From JBLRWS01 sp047921075 (GTDB lineage: Bacteria > Bacteroidota > Rhodothermia > Balneolales > Balneolaceae), in the NCBI GenBank assembly GCA_047921075.1, contig JBLRWS010000032.1, positions 1-29,661 of the forward strand: a stretch of 29,661 bases of DNA, written 5' to 3'. Both the position numbers and the translations under genes were made by a program. Under the pieces are notes generated by a model that was not told the DNA's origin, did no database searches, and saw only the letters and a program-made list of their open reading frames with translations. Numbering within the stretch: the stretch's first letter is position 1; each line of letters opens with the position of its first letter. Below are positions 16,159 through 23,688 of the stretch, piece by piece.

Positions 16159-17298
16159 ATGGCTGGAATCTATATTCACATACCATTTTGCAAACAGGCG
16201 TGCAGTTATTGCGATTTTTATTTTGTGACGCAACGCAAGCTCATTCCCGATTTCCATGCCGCACTTTTACGTGAAATTGAGGCGTATCGCGGCAGCCGCA
16301 TGACCAGCGAACCGATCACCACCATCTACATTGGCGGGGGTACGCCCTCGCTTCTGAGCCCGGACCAACTCGAGAAGATCATGGCTGCGCTCGATTCGGT
16401 CTTCAATCTACAGCCGGAGGAGGTTACACTGGAGATGAATCCCGATGATGTGCATGTGGATTATTTACGGGGTGTACGCAATGCGGGCATCACCCGGGCC
16501 AGTATGGGAATCCAGTCGTTCGATGAGCTGTTGCTTGGTTTTATGCATCGGGCACATACCGCCGCCGAAGCCGAACAAGCATTGGAAGCGTTGCAAAAAG
16601 CGGGGTTCAAACAATTTACCGCAGATCTGATTTACGGTAATCCCGGACAGACGGAAGAGATGGTGGCAGCCGATATCCGCCGGCTCATGGCCTACTCTCC
16701 ACCTCACGTTTCGGCCTACTCACTGACGATTGAACCGGGAACCCGGATCGGCAAGCAGGTGGATCTGGGCAGGCTGCGGCCGCCGGACGAAGAGGAGGTA
16801 GAGCGTCATTTTGATTTGGTGCGAAGCGAGTTGCAATCGTATGGTTTGGAGCCGTACGAGATAAGCAATTTTGCTAAACCGGAATGTGAAGCCATCCACA
16901 ACAGCAACTACTGGCGGCATGTAAACTATATCGGGCTTGGCCCGTCGGCCCACTCACTTTGGTGGAAGGAGGGTCGCTCGGCTGCGCATCGGTGGAAAAA
17001 CAGCAGCGATTTTAAATCGTACTGCAGAACCCCGGAAACCCTTGCCGATGAGAAGGAAGAGCTGGCCCTGCCGGAGCTGGCCGAGGAGCGCATCATGCTG
17101 GCATTACGCACGAGAGAGGGAATCACGATGCATGAGCTGGAAGAGGCGTACCGTTTTCGGTTTTCATCATCACAGGCCGGGTGGATGGAAGCCCGCGCAG
17201 AAGAGGGATTGATGGACGTGACCGATCAACATGTTCGGCTCACAACAAAAGGCTTCAAAATTGCTGATTATCTCACCGCAGAGCTACTGAGCCGATAA
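16159..17298 (+). CDS. hemW: HemW-type radical SAM protein (heme chaperone)
   Basis: The radical-SAM cluster motif CxxxCxxC is Cys11, Cys15 and Cys18 in PFCKQACSYCDF near the N-terminus. Coproporphyrinogen oxidase HemN is longer at its N-terminus and has an additional conserved cysteine after the motif, while here the following residue is Phe, as in HemW. IYIGGGTPS (SAM-binding glycines) and HNSNYW with YIGLGPSAHS are HemW-family hallmarks. The length of 379 residues fits. HemW binds heme and delivers it to respiratory proteins, and coproporphyrinogen oxidase activity has not been shown for the group. It lies 42 bases after the gamma-carbonic-anhydrase gene and 100 bases before trhO. Confidence 0.92.
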   Translation: MAGIYIHIPFCKQACSYCDFYFVTQRKLIPDFHAALLREIEAYRGSRMTSEPITTIYIGGGTPSLLSPDQLEKIMAALDSVFNLQPEEVTLEMNPDDVHVDYLRGVRNAGITRASMGIQSFDELLLGFMHRAHTAAEAEQALEALQKAGFKQFTADLIYGNPGQTEEMVAADIRRLMAYSPPHVSAYSLTIEPGTRIGKQVDLGRLRPPDEEEVERHFDLVRSELQSYGLEPYEISNFAKPECEAIHNSNYWRHVNYIGLGPSAHSLWWKEGRSAAHRWKNSSDFKSYCRTPETLADEKEELALPELAEERIMLALRTREGITMHELEEAYRFRFSSSQAGWMEARAEEGLMDVTDQHVRLTTKGFKIADYLTAELLSR

Positions 17299-17398
17299 CA
17301 GGCACAACAAAAGCAGTGGATTGAATTACCTACCCAAACTCCTTAAAAGGCCGTATTTTTAGGGATTGAATCGGTAACCAGCAGATCGTAAAAAACGC

Positions 17399-18352
17399 AT
17401 GTACACGGTATTACTTTACTACAATTTTCAGGCGATTGAAAACCCGGAGCGATTTTGCAAAGAGCATCGATCGTTTCTGAAAGAGCACGATATTAAAGGC
17501 CGGGTTTATATTGGACAGGAGGGGCTGAACGGCACCGTTGCCGGAACGCCGGAGCAGATGGAGGCGTACAAAGCCTATGTGCGGAGCCTTGACGGATTTG
17601 AGAAGACGGAGTTTAAGGAAGAGCCGAGCGATGTGATTCCCTTTCCAAGATTGACGTGTAAACTGCGCGATGAGATTGTCTCCATTCATGTAGACGGGCT
17701 GAACCCGAGCGAGGGAGGGAAGCATCTCTCGCCCGCCGAGTGGCGCAATGTGATGGAGCAATCCGATGATTTTATCATGATTGATGTGCGCAACAACTAC
17801 GAATCGAACGTGGGCCATTTTGAAGGAGCCATCAAACCGGATGTAGAAAATTTTTACGATTTCCCCGAATGGCTCGATCAGGCGAACCTTCCGAAAAACA
17901 AAAAAGTACTGATGTACTGCACCGGCGGCATTCGATGCGAAAAATTTTCTGTGTTGATGAAGCAGAAAGGGTGGGATGATGTGAACCAGCTTCACGGCGG
18001 TATTCTGAACTACGCCAAAGAGGAGGGGGGTGCTCATTTTAAAGGGAAATGTTTTGTGTTTGACGACCGGTTGGTGGTGCCGGTGAACAAGGGAGATTTG
18101 CAGCCCATTGCGCGGTGCGAAATTACCGGGCAGCCGGCCGACAGCTACATCAACTGCGCCAACATGGAGTGCAACAAACTGTTTGTGTGCAGCGAAGAGG
18201 GAGCCGAGCAGATGGAAGGGTGCTGCAGCGAGGCGTGCAAACAGAGCGACTATCGCCGCCCCTTCGATCCCGATCAAGCTTTTCAACCATTTCGGAAATG
18301 GTACAATTACTTTGGAGATGAGTTTAAAGAGAGAGACCTCCAGCGTCAGTAG
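17399..18352 (+). CDS. trhO: tRNA uridine(34) hydroxylase, rhodanese family (TrhO/YceA)
   Basis: TrhO makes 5-hydroxyuridine at the tRNA wobble position using oxygen. The 317 residues show the N-terminal acylphosphatase-like domain (about 1-95, with GQEGLNGTVAG), a rhodanese domain (about 105-215) with active-site Cys174 in YCTGGIRCEKF, and the cysteine-rich C-terminal region with cysteines near 240, 253, 258, 264, 275, 276 and 280 that probably binds a metal. This domain order is diagnostic of the family. The next gene starts inside its last 35 bases or just after it, so two RNA-modification genes appear to be coupled. Confidence 0.95.
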   Translation: MYTVLLYYNFQAIENPERFCKEHRSFLKEHDIKGRVYIGQEGLNGTVAGTPEQMEAYKAYVRSLDGFEKTEFKEEPSDVIPFPRLTCKLRDEIVSIHVDGLNPSEGGKHLSPAEWRNVMEQSDDFIMIDVRNNYESNVGHFEGAIKPDVENFYDFPEWLDQANLPKNKKVLMYCTGGIRCEKFSVLMKQKGWDDVNQLHGGILNYAKEEGGAHFKGKCFVFDDRLVVPVNKGDLQPIARCEITGQPADSYINCANMECNKLFVCSEEGAEQMEGCCSEACKQSDYRRPFDPDQAFQPFRKWYNYFGDEFKERDLQRQ

Positions 18353-19247
18353 TCCTGTACGAATTGTGCCTCCATATGAATTATGGCGAACACTTCGGGT
18401 AAAAAAGCACGAGGATGGAAAGTCGTTGCTTACGCTTCTGTGCACAAGATTTCCCTTCATTCAAGAAACCGTGTGGAAGCAGCGTATTGAGAGTGGCTGG
18501 TTACAGCGAAACGGGCAGCCGTTATCAACAAAAATAGCACTCCATAAGGGGGATGAAATACGGCACTACAGCCCGAGGGTGGTGGAGCCTTCCGTACCTG
18601 ATTCGCTCACGGTTCTGGAGGAGACAAGCGATTGGTTATTCATCTACAAGCCGGCGCCTATGCCGATGCACGCCGGCGGACGCTATGTAAAAAATACGGC
18701 GCTGCATGTATTATATGAGATGGGGTATCGCGATGTGCGAACGGTTCATCGTCTGGATGCGGTAACATCAGGCCTGGTGCTTTTAGCGCGGTCTAAAGAA
18801 ATAGCGGCGCAACTTCGCACGGAGTTCGATGCCGGCCGGGTAACAAAAATCTATCGGGCGGTGGTGAGTGGCTGTGTTCGGGAGAGTGTGACCGTCTCTT
18901 TACCCATCCGCAGAAAACAGGGATTTGTATTTGAATGTGGAGATGCCCTGGCCGGAGCCAAAGAGGCGGCGACGATTATTCGTCCCGTTCGTTATCTGTC
19001 TGAAGAGAATGCCACACTGGTAGAGTGTGAACCATTAACCGGGCGTACCCATCAGCTTCGGCTGCATCTGGAAGCGTGTGGCCATCCCATTGTGGATGAT
19101 CCGATTTATGGGCCGCATGGCGATAAGAGCGGCAAAAGAATCCAGAACTCTGCTATTTCGTTACAGAGTTCCGGACTGGAAATCAAAGAGATGGGGATCA
19201 GAAAATTCCTAAAAGCTTATCCAAAATACTACCATCACTACTGGTAG
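18318..19247 (+). CDS. RluA-family RNA pseudouridine synthase with S4 domain
   Basis: An S4 RNA-binding domain covers about residues 28-85, followed by the pseudouridine synthase domain. The catalytic motif is HRLDAVTSG with Asp147, where the residue after HRLD is usually Arg and is Ala here. The distal motif LTGRTHQLRLHL is intact. From the ATG at 18318 it has 309 residues and overlaps trhO by 35 bases. A GTG at 18366 would avoid the overlap and still keep the S4 domain. The open frame extends back to 18108, but that part is antisense-free trhO sequence in another frame and looks non-coding. The 3' end overlaps the convergent gene by 50 bases. Target rRNA or tRNA position cannot be assigned. 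Confidence 0.88.
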   Translation: MSLKRETSSVSSPVRIVPPYELWRTLRVKKHEDGKSLLTLLCTRFPFIQETVWKQRIESGWLQRNGQPLSTKIALHKGDEIRHYSPRVVEPSVPDSLTVLEETSDWLFIYKPAPMPMHAGGRYVKNTALHVLYEMGYRDVRTVHRLDAVTSGLVLLARSKEIAAQLRTEFDAGRVTKIYRAVVSGCVRESVTVSLPIRRKQGFVFECGDALAGAKEAATIIRPVRYLSEENATLVECEPLTGRTHQLRLHLEACGHPIVDDPIYGPHGDKSGKRIQNSAISLQSSGLEIKEMGIRKFLKAYPKYYHHYW

Positions 19248-20358
19248 AGGTGTAGCGCACATTTTCGCGGGTAACGATCCGAGTGTATTTGTTCTGCTTT
19301 ACCGCATTGGCAGCGGCCATTTTAGCAAACTGTTCTGCCTGGCAATCGAACTGAATTTCGATATCACCGCTCAGATCTATATCAATAACCTGATGTTCAG
19401 GAAAATCTTCGGTTTGCCCGACCAGTACGGACCCGTTAATGGTTGGTGTTCCGCGCCCGGTAAAATTGTAGGCATTTTCGAAGATTACGAGGCCGTTGAA
19501 CCGAAAATTTCCGGCAATATCGAGAGTGGTTCCGTCTTCACCTTCGTACTCAAGAGCGCCAAAAGAACGCACGACCAAAATGCCGTATCCTTCATCAATT
19601 CCTCCGGTAAGCCTTGCGTTATCCTCTACAAAAAAGACGCCGGGGTTATCTGCCGTGCCCATACTTCCCTTATAACTGCCACTTATAAACTGTACGCCAT
19701 CGGTATTGGCGAGCCGGGCAATCAGCTCGTCGGTAGGCTCGTACGAAAGGGTTGGATCTTCATGAATTAAAGGATCACCCGAAACATTGTTACTATTGTG
19801 ATTTTGGATGGGTTGGAAGACTTGTTCTGAATTGGGAATGGTTGATATGGCAGGCATATCTTCGCATTCTGTTCCGGAAGGGGCCTTTCCAAAGAGTTTG
19901 GCGTTTCCTCCTATGTTAAAGGCGACATTATCGGGGTTTGCGGTTACCGTTAAAGCGGAAACAAAATCGGGCACGAGCGAACTAAACGGTTGTTTCAGGT
20001 AGAGGCTGTTTACCTGCACAAAGTCGTTCCGGTAGCTGGCATTGGAGAATAACCAGAGTGAATCCGGTTCCCAGAAATCGTCGTCAGGGCGATGATCGGT
20101 ATATACAGCCACTTCAATTCCCTGAACGGTGGTAACCCAGGGGTTGTCGATGCTATGATTATCCGGCCAATCCTCATCCTGATTTATTTCCTGCATGGTA
20201 ATTTGCAGGGCGGTATGAGCGGCATTTTTTGCCATTACATATTCGGCATAATTGACTGTTTTTTGTGTGATCGCCTTTCCCTGATTCGAGGTGCTCATCG
20301 ACACAATGCCAAGAGACACTAATATCCCGGCGCAGATTATAATCATTGCTCTTCCCAT
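19198..20358 (-). CDS. PilX-like surface/pilus assembly protein
   Basis: Residues 4-24 form a single N-terminal membrane helix followed by a long amphipathic segment, as in pilin-like proteins. The remaining 340 residues are beta-rich, with many Gly/Asn/Asp turns (for example NIGGNAKLFG, DNARLTGG, NGSVLVGQ). They suggest a solenoid such as a beta-helix, similar to what I recall from PilX-N-terminal-domain proteins of Deinococcus and Balneolota. No prepilin cleavage motif (Gly-Phe with Glu at +5) is visible. Third of three tandem genes of the same architecture, 16 bases after its neighbour. The last 50 bases overlap the end of the pseudouridine synthase gene on the opposite strand. Confidence 0.7.
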   Translation of the reverse strand: MGRAMIIICAGILVSLGIVSMSTSNQGKAITQKTVNYAEYVMAKNAAHTALQITMQEINQDEDWPDNHSIDNPWVTTVQGIEVAVYTDHRPDDDFWEPDSLWLFSNASYRNDFVQVNSLYLKQPFSSLVPDFVSALTVTANPDNVAFNIGGNAKLFGKAPSGTECEDMPAISTIPNSEQVFQPIQNHNSNNVSGDPLIHEDPTLSYEPTDELIARLANTDGVQFISGSYKGSMGTADNPGVFFVEDNARLTGGIDEGYGILVVRSFGALEYEGEDGTTLDIAGNFRFNGLVIFENAYNFTGRGTPTINGSVLVGQTEDFPEHQVIDIDLSGDIEIQFDCQAEQFAKMAAANAVKQNKYTRIVTRENVRYTSTSSDGSILDKLLGIF

Positions 20359-20374
20359 CGGATTCTCCGTTTGG

Positions 20375-21022
20375 TTAAATTTGTAAGTTCAGTGGCGTGA
20401 AGCGTTTTTCCCAAACCGATCGTACAAAACGTTCGGGGCCTGTGGCCCGAGACAGAACCGGCTCCGGGCTTTGCACCTCAAGTACCAAATGGATTTGCCG
20501 AATATTATCGAGGTTGTTTTTTAGCTGTCCGGGAGGGGAGACATTATCTTCAAAATCAGCGCCCACGGTGTTGTAATAGCGCACCTGAAAGCGAGTAACC
20601 GAATTTTTGATGGCCAGGGTGTCGGGCTGGCCGGTTACTCCATCCTCAACAATACGAATCAATGTTTTATGATCGGGGTTTTTGGAATTTTGTGGATCAT
20701 CATTCAATAATTCCCAGGTAATCAAGTCCGGTTTGCGATCGGGAATCTCCTGAATGTTTCTGTAAAAGCTGATTTTATTCGTTCGCCCAAGAGCCAGGAT
20801 TTTATTTTCAACCGCATCGTTGTCGCGGGTGGTTCGGTACACGTCGTAGCCCATGTTTGGCAAGTCGTCATTCAGAATTTCAGTAATATTCACCACCCGA
20901 TCGCGCATGATTTGCGTCATCGTAAGCTCTACGGTACTGCTCTGTACATTGATGTTCATCATCACAATGCTGAGCAGTATGACTCCTGCGATAATGTAAC
21001 TGGTTACGAGGCCTATATTCAT
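20375..21022 (-). CDS. PilW-like pseudopilin-type envelope protein
   Basis: Residues 4-24 form an N-terminal membrane helix with no leader peptide before it. The next about 35 residues are amphipathic (TMTQIMRDRVVNITEIL), and the rest is an extracytoplasmic domain with an ITWEL core and a strand-rich C-terminus ending VWEKRFTPLNLQ. That shape is shared with PilW/GspJ-type minor pseudopilins, in which sequence similarity is low. The gene sits 30 bases after the PilV-like gene and 16 before the PilX-like gene. The PilV-PilW-PilX order matches minor-pilin operons of type IV pili, which supports the guess more than the sequence does. Confidence 0.6.
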   Translation of the reverse strand: MNIGLVTSYIIAGVILLSIVMMNINVQSSTVELTMTQIMRDRVVNITEILNDDLPNMGYDVYRTTRDNDAVENKILALGRTNKISFYRNIQEIPDRKPDLITWELLNDDPQNSKNPDHKTLIRIVEDGVTGQPDTLAIKNSVTRFQVRYYNTVGADFEDNVSPPGQLKNNLDNIRQIHLVLEVQSPEPVLSRATGPERFVRSVWEKRFTPLNLQI

Positions 21023-21052
21023 AAAAGCATCTTTTTAAAATCCTGAGAGGTG

Positions 21053-21577
21053 TTAATCGGCGTAATAATTGCGTATAAATTCCAGAACATACCGCTGAGG
21101 CTCGTTGCCACTGCGGAGGAACTCACTGGTTACAAACACATCAATTTTTTTAAACGTGGTTTGCGTGTTTACTCTGTTAAATTCACCGGCCGGGGTGCGT
21201 TCCACATAGTAAACCTCTACCTCGATATTGAAATCTCCATGCGTGGTTGTGATGGTTTCGGCCCAGCCATTGTAATCATCAAAATCATCAAAATGGCGGC
21301 GCAGTGTTTCTAAGCCATCCGGCCCCAGATTTTCAGACGCGGTAAACCCGCCGGGTATGAGAGCCGGAGGTGCGGTTGAATTTACGGTGACCTGGTCGAA
21401 ACTTTTGGCACGGGCTTCCTCAATAATCTCCTGTCCCACCGAGATCACTTCCTGTTCCAGTTCTCCACTGACCTGAAACATGGTATTTCGGTGTATCATA
21501 CTGTTGGCAGAGAGTAGAATGATCGAGAAGATGATCATCGCTGCCATGGTTTGTATCACTTCACTGTAGCCTGCCAT
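21053..21577 (-). CDS. PilV-like pseudopilin-type envelope protein
   Basis: This is a small protein of 174 residues with an N-terminal membrane helix at about 8-26, an amphipathic helix to about residue 60 (ELEQEVISVGQEIIEEARAK), then a strand-rich domain. The architecture is that of a type IV minor pilin, but the N-terminus has no basic leader and no Gly/Glu cleavage site. It is first of three like genes. The 165 bases between it and the mdh terminator contain the promoter-like string TATCTTTTTG at 21731-21722, a partial match to the -7 consensus. Secretion-system or pilus ATPase genes are not in the window. Confidence 0.6.
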   Translation of the reverse strand: MAGYSEVIQTMAAMIIFSIILLSANSMIHRNTMFQVSGELEQEVISVGQEIIEEARAKSFDQVTVNSTAPPALIPGGFTASENLGPDGLETLRRHFDDFDDYNGWAETITTTHGDFNIEVEVYYVERTPAGEFNRVNTQTTFKKIDVFVTSEFLRSGNEPQRYVLEFIRNYYAD

Positions 21578-21742
21578 ATGGGTTCAACCTCTTGTTTTGG
21601 CTAATTGTACATAGGTAGAATATTAAAAAAGAGCGCCACTTCATATGTTGAAACCAAAAACCGTATGTGCGAGTCAGTGGTTCGGGCGTATAGATAAGAG
21701 AGTTCGGGAGGCTGTTTGTTACAAAAAGATAGAAAATATTAT

Positions 21743-21777
21743 AAAAAAACCCCGCTTCGGAAGCCGAAGCAGGGTTT
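21743..21777 (-). terminator. Rho-independent terminator of the ddl-to-mdh operon
   Basis: On the minus strand a 13-base stem (AACCCTGCTTCGG against CCGAAGCGGGGTT, one internal mismatch) closes a small loop and is followed by a run of seven T. It begins 47 bases after the mdh stop codon. It separates that operon from the pilin-like genes, which are on the same strand. Confidence 0.9.
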
Positions 21778-21823
21778 GAATGCAAGTAGTGAAGAACCAG
21801 TCTTCGGTTTATTTGCGATTGAA

Positions 21824-22780
21824 TTAAGCGTTCATCAACTTTTTGAAGTCGTCCATGGTGGAACGGACTGCTTTGGCTGATGCTTTTAAAAGATCTTGTT
21901 CTTCATCGTTTAAATCAACCTCGATGATCTCTTTGATTCCGCCATGTCCGAGTTTGACCGGAACACCCAAAAACAGGTCATCGATGCCATATTCGCCATT
22001 CAGCAAAGCTGCACATGGAAAAATTCGATTTTGATCGAGCATAATGGCTTCCACCATCTGTGCGGCTGCTGCACCGGGTGCATACCATGCAGAAGTACCC
22101 ATCAGGCCAACAATTTCGCCACCGCCTTTTTTGGTGCGCTCTACAATAGCGTCGAGTTTATCACTGTCAATCAGCTGTGTAACCGGGATACCGGCAACCG
22201 TGGTGTAGCGTGGCAGCGGAACCATGGTGTCTCCGTGGCCGCCCATCAGCAGTGCCTGGATATCTTTGGGGGATACATTCAGCTCTTCTGCCAGAAACGC
22301 GCGGTAGCGGGCGGTGTCCAAAATACCGGCCATGCCCATTACTTTTTTGGAGTTGAGCCCGCTGGCAGCGTGTGCCACGTAGGTCATCACATCCAGTGGA
22401 TTGGAAACCACAATAATGATGGTGTCTGGCGAATACTTTACAAGCTCTTTGGTAACACTTTGTACAATATTGGCATTGATTTCCAATAAGTCGTCGCGGC
22501 TCATGCCGGGGCGCCGGGGTACGCCGGCGGTGATCACACAAACGTCCGAGCCTTTGGTGTCTTTGTAATCTACCGTTCCGTTCAGCCGTGTATCAAAGCC
22601 GTGAATGGGAGACGCTTCCCACTGGTCGAGCGCCCGCCCTTTGGATGGATAAAAGGTGTTGTCACCGTCTTTCTTCTCGATATCTACCATCACAACCTCC
22701 TTGGCGAAATCTCGCTGGGCGATGGTAAGTGCTACGGTTGAACCTACGTTTCCTCCTGCTCCTACTACTGTAATTTTCAT
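21824..22780 (-). CDS. mdh: Malate dehydrogenase (LDH-like type)
   Basis: The enzyme interconverts malate and oxaloacetate with NAD in the TCA cycle. The dinucleotide motif is GAGGNVGS at 7-14 with Asp33 at the end of strand two, consistent with NAD preference. Substrate arginines are Arg90 and Arg95 in the mobile loop (VPRRPGMSR) and Arg158 in LDTARYR, with Asp155 and the catalytic His182 in GGHGDTMVP. Arginine in the loop, rather than Gln, marks a malate and not lactate enzyme. The length of 318 residues is typical. It is the last gene of the minus-strand operon, 35 bases after nadK, and is followed by a strong terminator. Confidence 0.96.
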   Translation of the reverse strand: MKITVVGAGGNVGSTVALTIAQRDFAKEVVMVDIEKKDGDNTFYPSKGRALDQWEASPIHGFDTRLNGTVDYKDTKGSDVCVITAGVPRRPGMSRDDLLEINANIVQSVTKELVKYSPDTIIIVVSNPLDVMTYVAHAASGLNSKKVMGMAGILDTARYRAFLAEELNVSPKDIQALLMGGHGDTMVPLPRYTTVAGIPVTQLIDSDKLDAIVERTKKGGGEIVGLMGTSAWYAPGAAAAQMVEAIMLDQNRIFPCAALLNGEYGIDDLFLGVPVKLGHGGIKEIIEVDLNDEEQDLLKASAKAVRSTMDDFKKLMNA

Positions 22781-22784
22781 AATG

Positions 22785-22809
22785 TTGAATGTTTTTTTAT
22801 TGAATGTTT
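22785..22809. repeat. Direct repeat of TTGAATGTTT in the nadK-mdh gap
   Basis: Two identical 10-base copies, starting at 22785 and 22800 (period 15), fill most of the 35-base gap before the mdh start codon. They are A/T-rich, so chance or slippage is possible. A leader or binding site is also possible. Confidence 0.4.
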
Positions 22810-22815
22810 GTTCGT

Positions 22816-23688
22816 TTATAAATTGTTTTCGCGATTATCTTGACCCCACATGAGTTTATCGCGCAGTGTTTTAAAATACGTTTGTTTTGGCAGTTGCACC
22901 AACTCGATGAACTGGGTGCTTCGTGTGATGGAAAACGTTGCCCCGGGCTTTTCGAGGGTTCGTCCGTCAAAAGAGAATAAAATGTTCTCGGGATTTTCCT
23001 CCACGGTAATTTTCAGCTCCTTATCAATGGGTAGAACCAGAGGCCGGGTGGTTAGCGTATGCGGGTTGATGGGGGTAACAACCATCACATCGGTTCCCGG
23101 CATTACAATGGGCCCGCCTGCCGATAAGTTATAGGCGGTGGAGCCGGTGGGTGTGGATACCAGCAGCCCGTCGGCCCAAAAGCGGTTCAGCAACTCTCCA
23201 TCGTATTCGGCTTTCACTGTAATGAGCGATGAGGTTCCTTTTCGGCTGAACAGAAATTCGTTGAGTGCATAGACCGATTGTTCACTTTCAATAGCTCTGG
23301 CTTGCAAAAACGCACGTTTATCGAGCCGGAATTGACGGGCTGCAATACACTCAAGGGCCTGCTCAATCTCCGAAGGCTGTACGTTGGCCATAAATCCAAG
23401 CTTGCCCGTGTTGATGCCCAAAATGGGAACCGGCCGGCCAAGCAGCAACTGCGCTGTATGCAGCAGGGTTCCGTCACCACCAATGGCAATAATGGTGTCT
23501 GCTTTTTTGATGGAATCGCCTTCCTGATCGAAAACGTCGATGCCGTTCCTGCAGTCAAGCTCAATCACATCTACCAGCCTCTTGCTCAGATGAACGGTAT
23601 GGCCATGCGCCGCGCACCAGGCCAGCGTCTGTTCAAGCGGAGAACGCACCGAGTATTTATCCGGATTGGCAATGATGCTGAAGATCAT
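22816..23688 (-). CDS. nadK: NAD kinase
   Basis: The enzyme phosphorylates NAD to NADP. Diagnostic motifs are GGDGT at 70-74 with catalytic Asp72, INTGKLGFMA, the NE(F) segment ALNEFLF, and the glycine-rich STPTGSTAYNLSAGGPI. The length of 290 residues is normal. Its ATG overlaps the TGA of the preceding solute-binding protein gene (ATGA), implying coupled translation. NADP supply beside mdh and cell-wall ligase genes is a common type of housekeeping cluster and does not by itself imply shared regulation. Confidence 0.97.
   Translation of the reverse strand: MIFSIIANPDKYSVRSPLEQTLAWCAAHGHTVHLSKRLVDVIELDCRNGIDVFDQEGDSIKKADTIIAIGGDGTLLHTAQLLLGRPVPILGINTGKLGFMANVQPSEIEQALECIAARQFRLDKRAFLQARAIESEQSVYALNEFLFSRKGTSSLITVKAEYDGELLNRFWADGLLVSTPTGSTAYNLSAGGPIVMPGTDVMVVTPINPHTLTTRPLVLPIDKELKITVEENPENILFSFDGRTLEKPGATFSITRSTQFIELVQLPKQTYFKTLRDKLMWGQDNRENNL

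Noticed and set aside
16159..17298. Coproporphyrinogen III oxidase HemN as the identity of the radical SAM gene
   Set aside because: The cluster motif is at the extreme N-terminus, it lacks the extra HemN cysteine after CxxxCxxC, and it carries HemW-type HNSNYW/GPSAHS motifs.
18108..18317. A 70-codon upstream extension of the pseudouridine synthase frame
   Set aside because: It lies wholly inside trhO in another frame, is Ala/Arg-rich and resembles no part of the RluA family. The start at 18318 (or 18366) is favoured.
17411..18460. A 349-codon open frame on the minus strand, antisense to trhO
   Set aside because: It mirrors trhO codon use, has no recognisable domain or plausible composition, and trhO on the plus strand is unmistakable. 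High-GC third positions commonly leave such antisense frames open.
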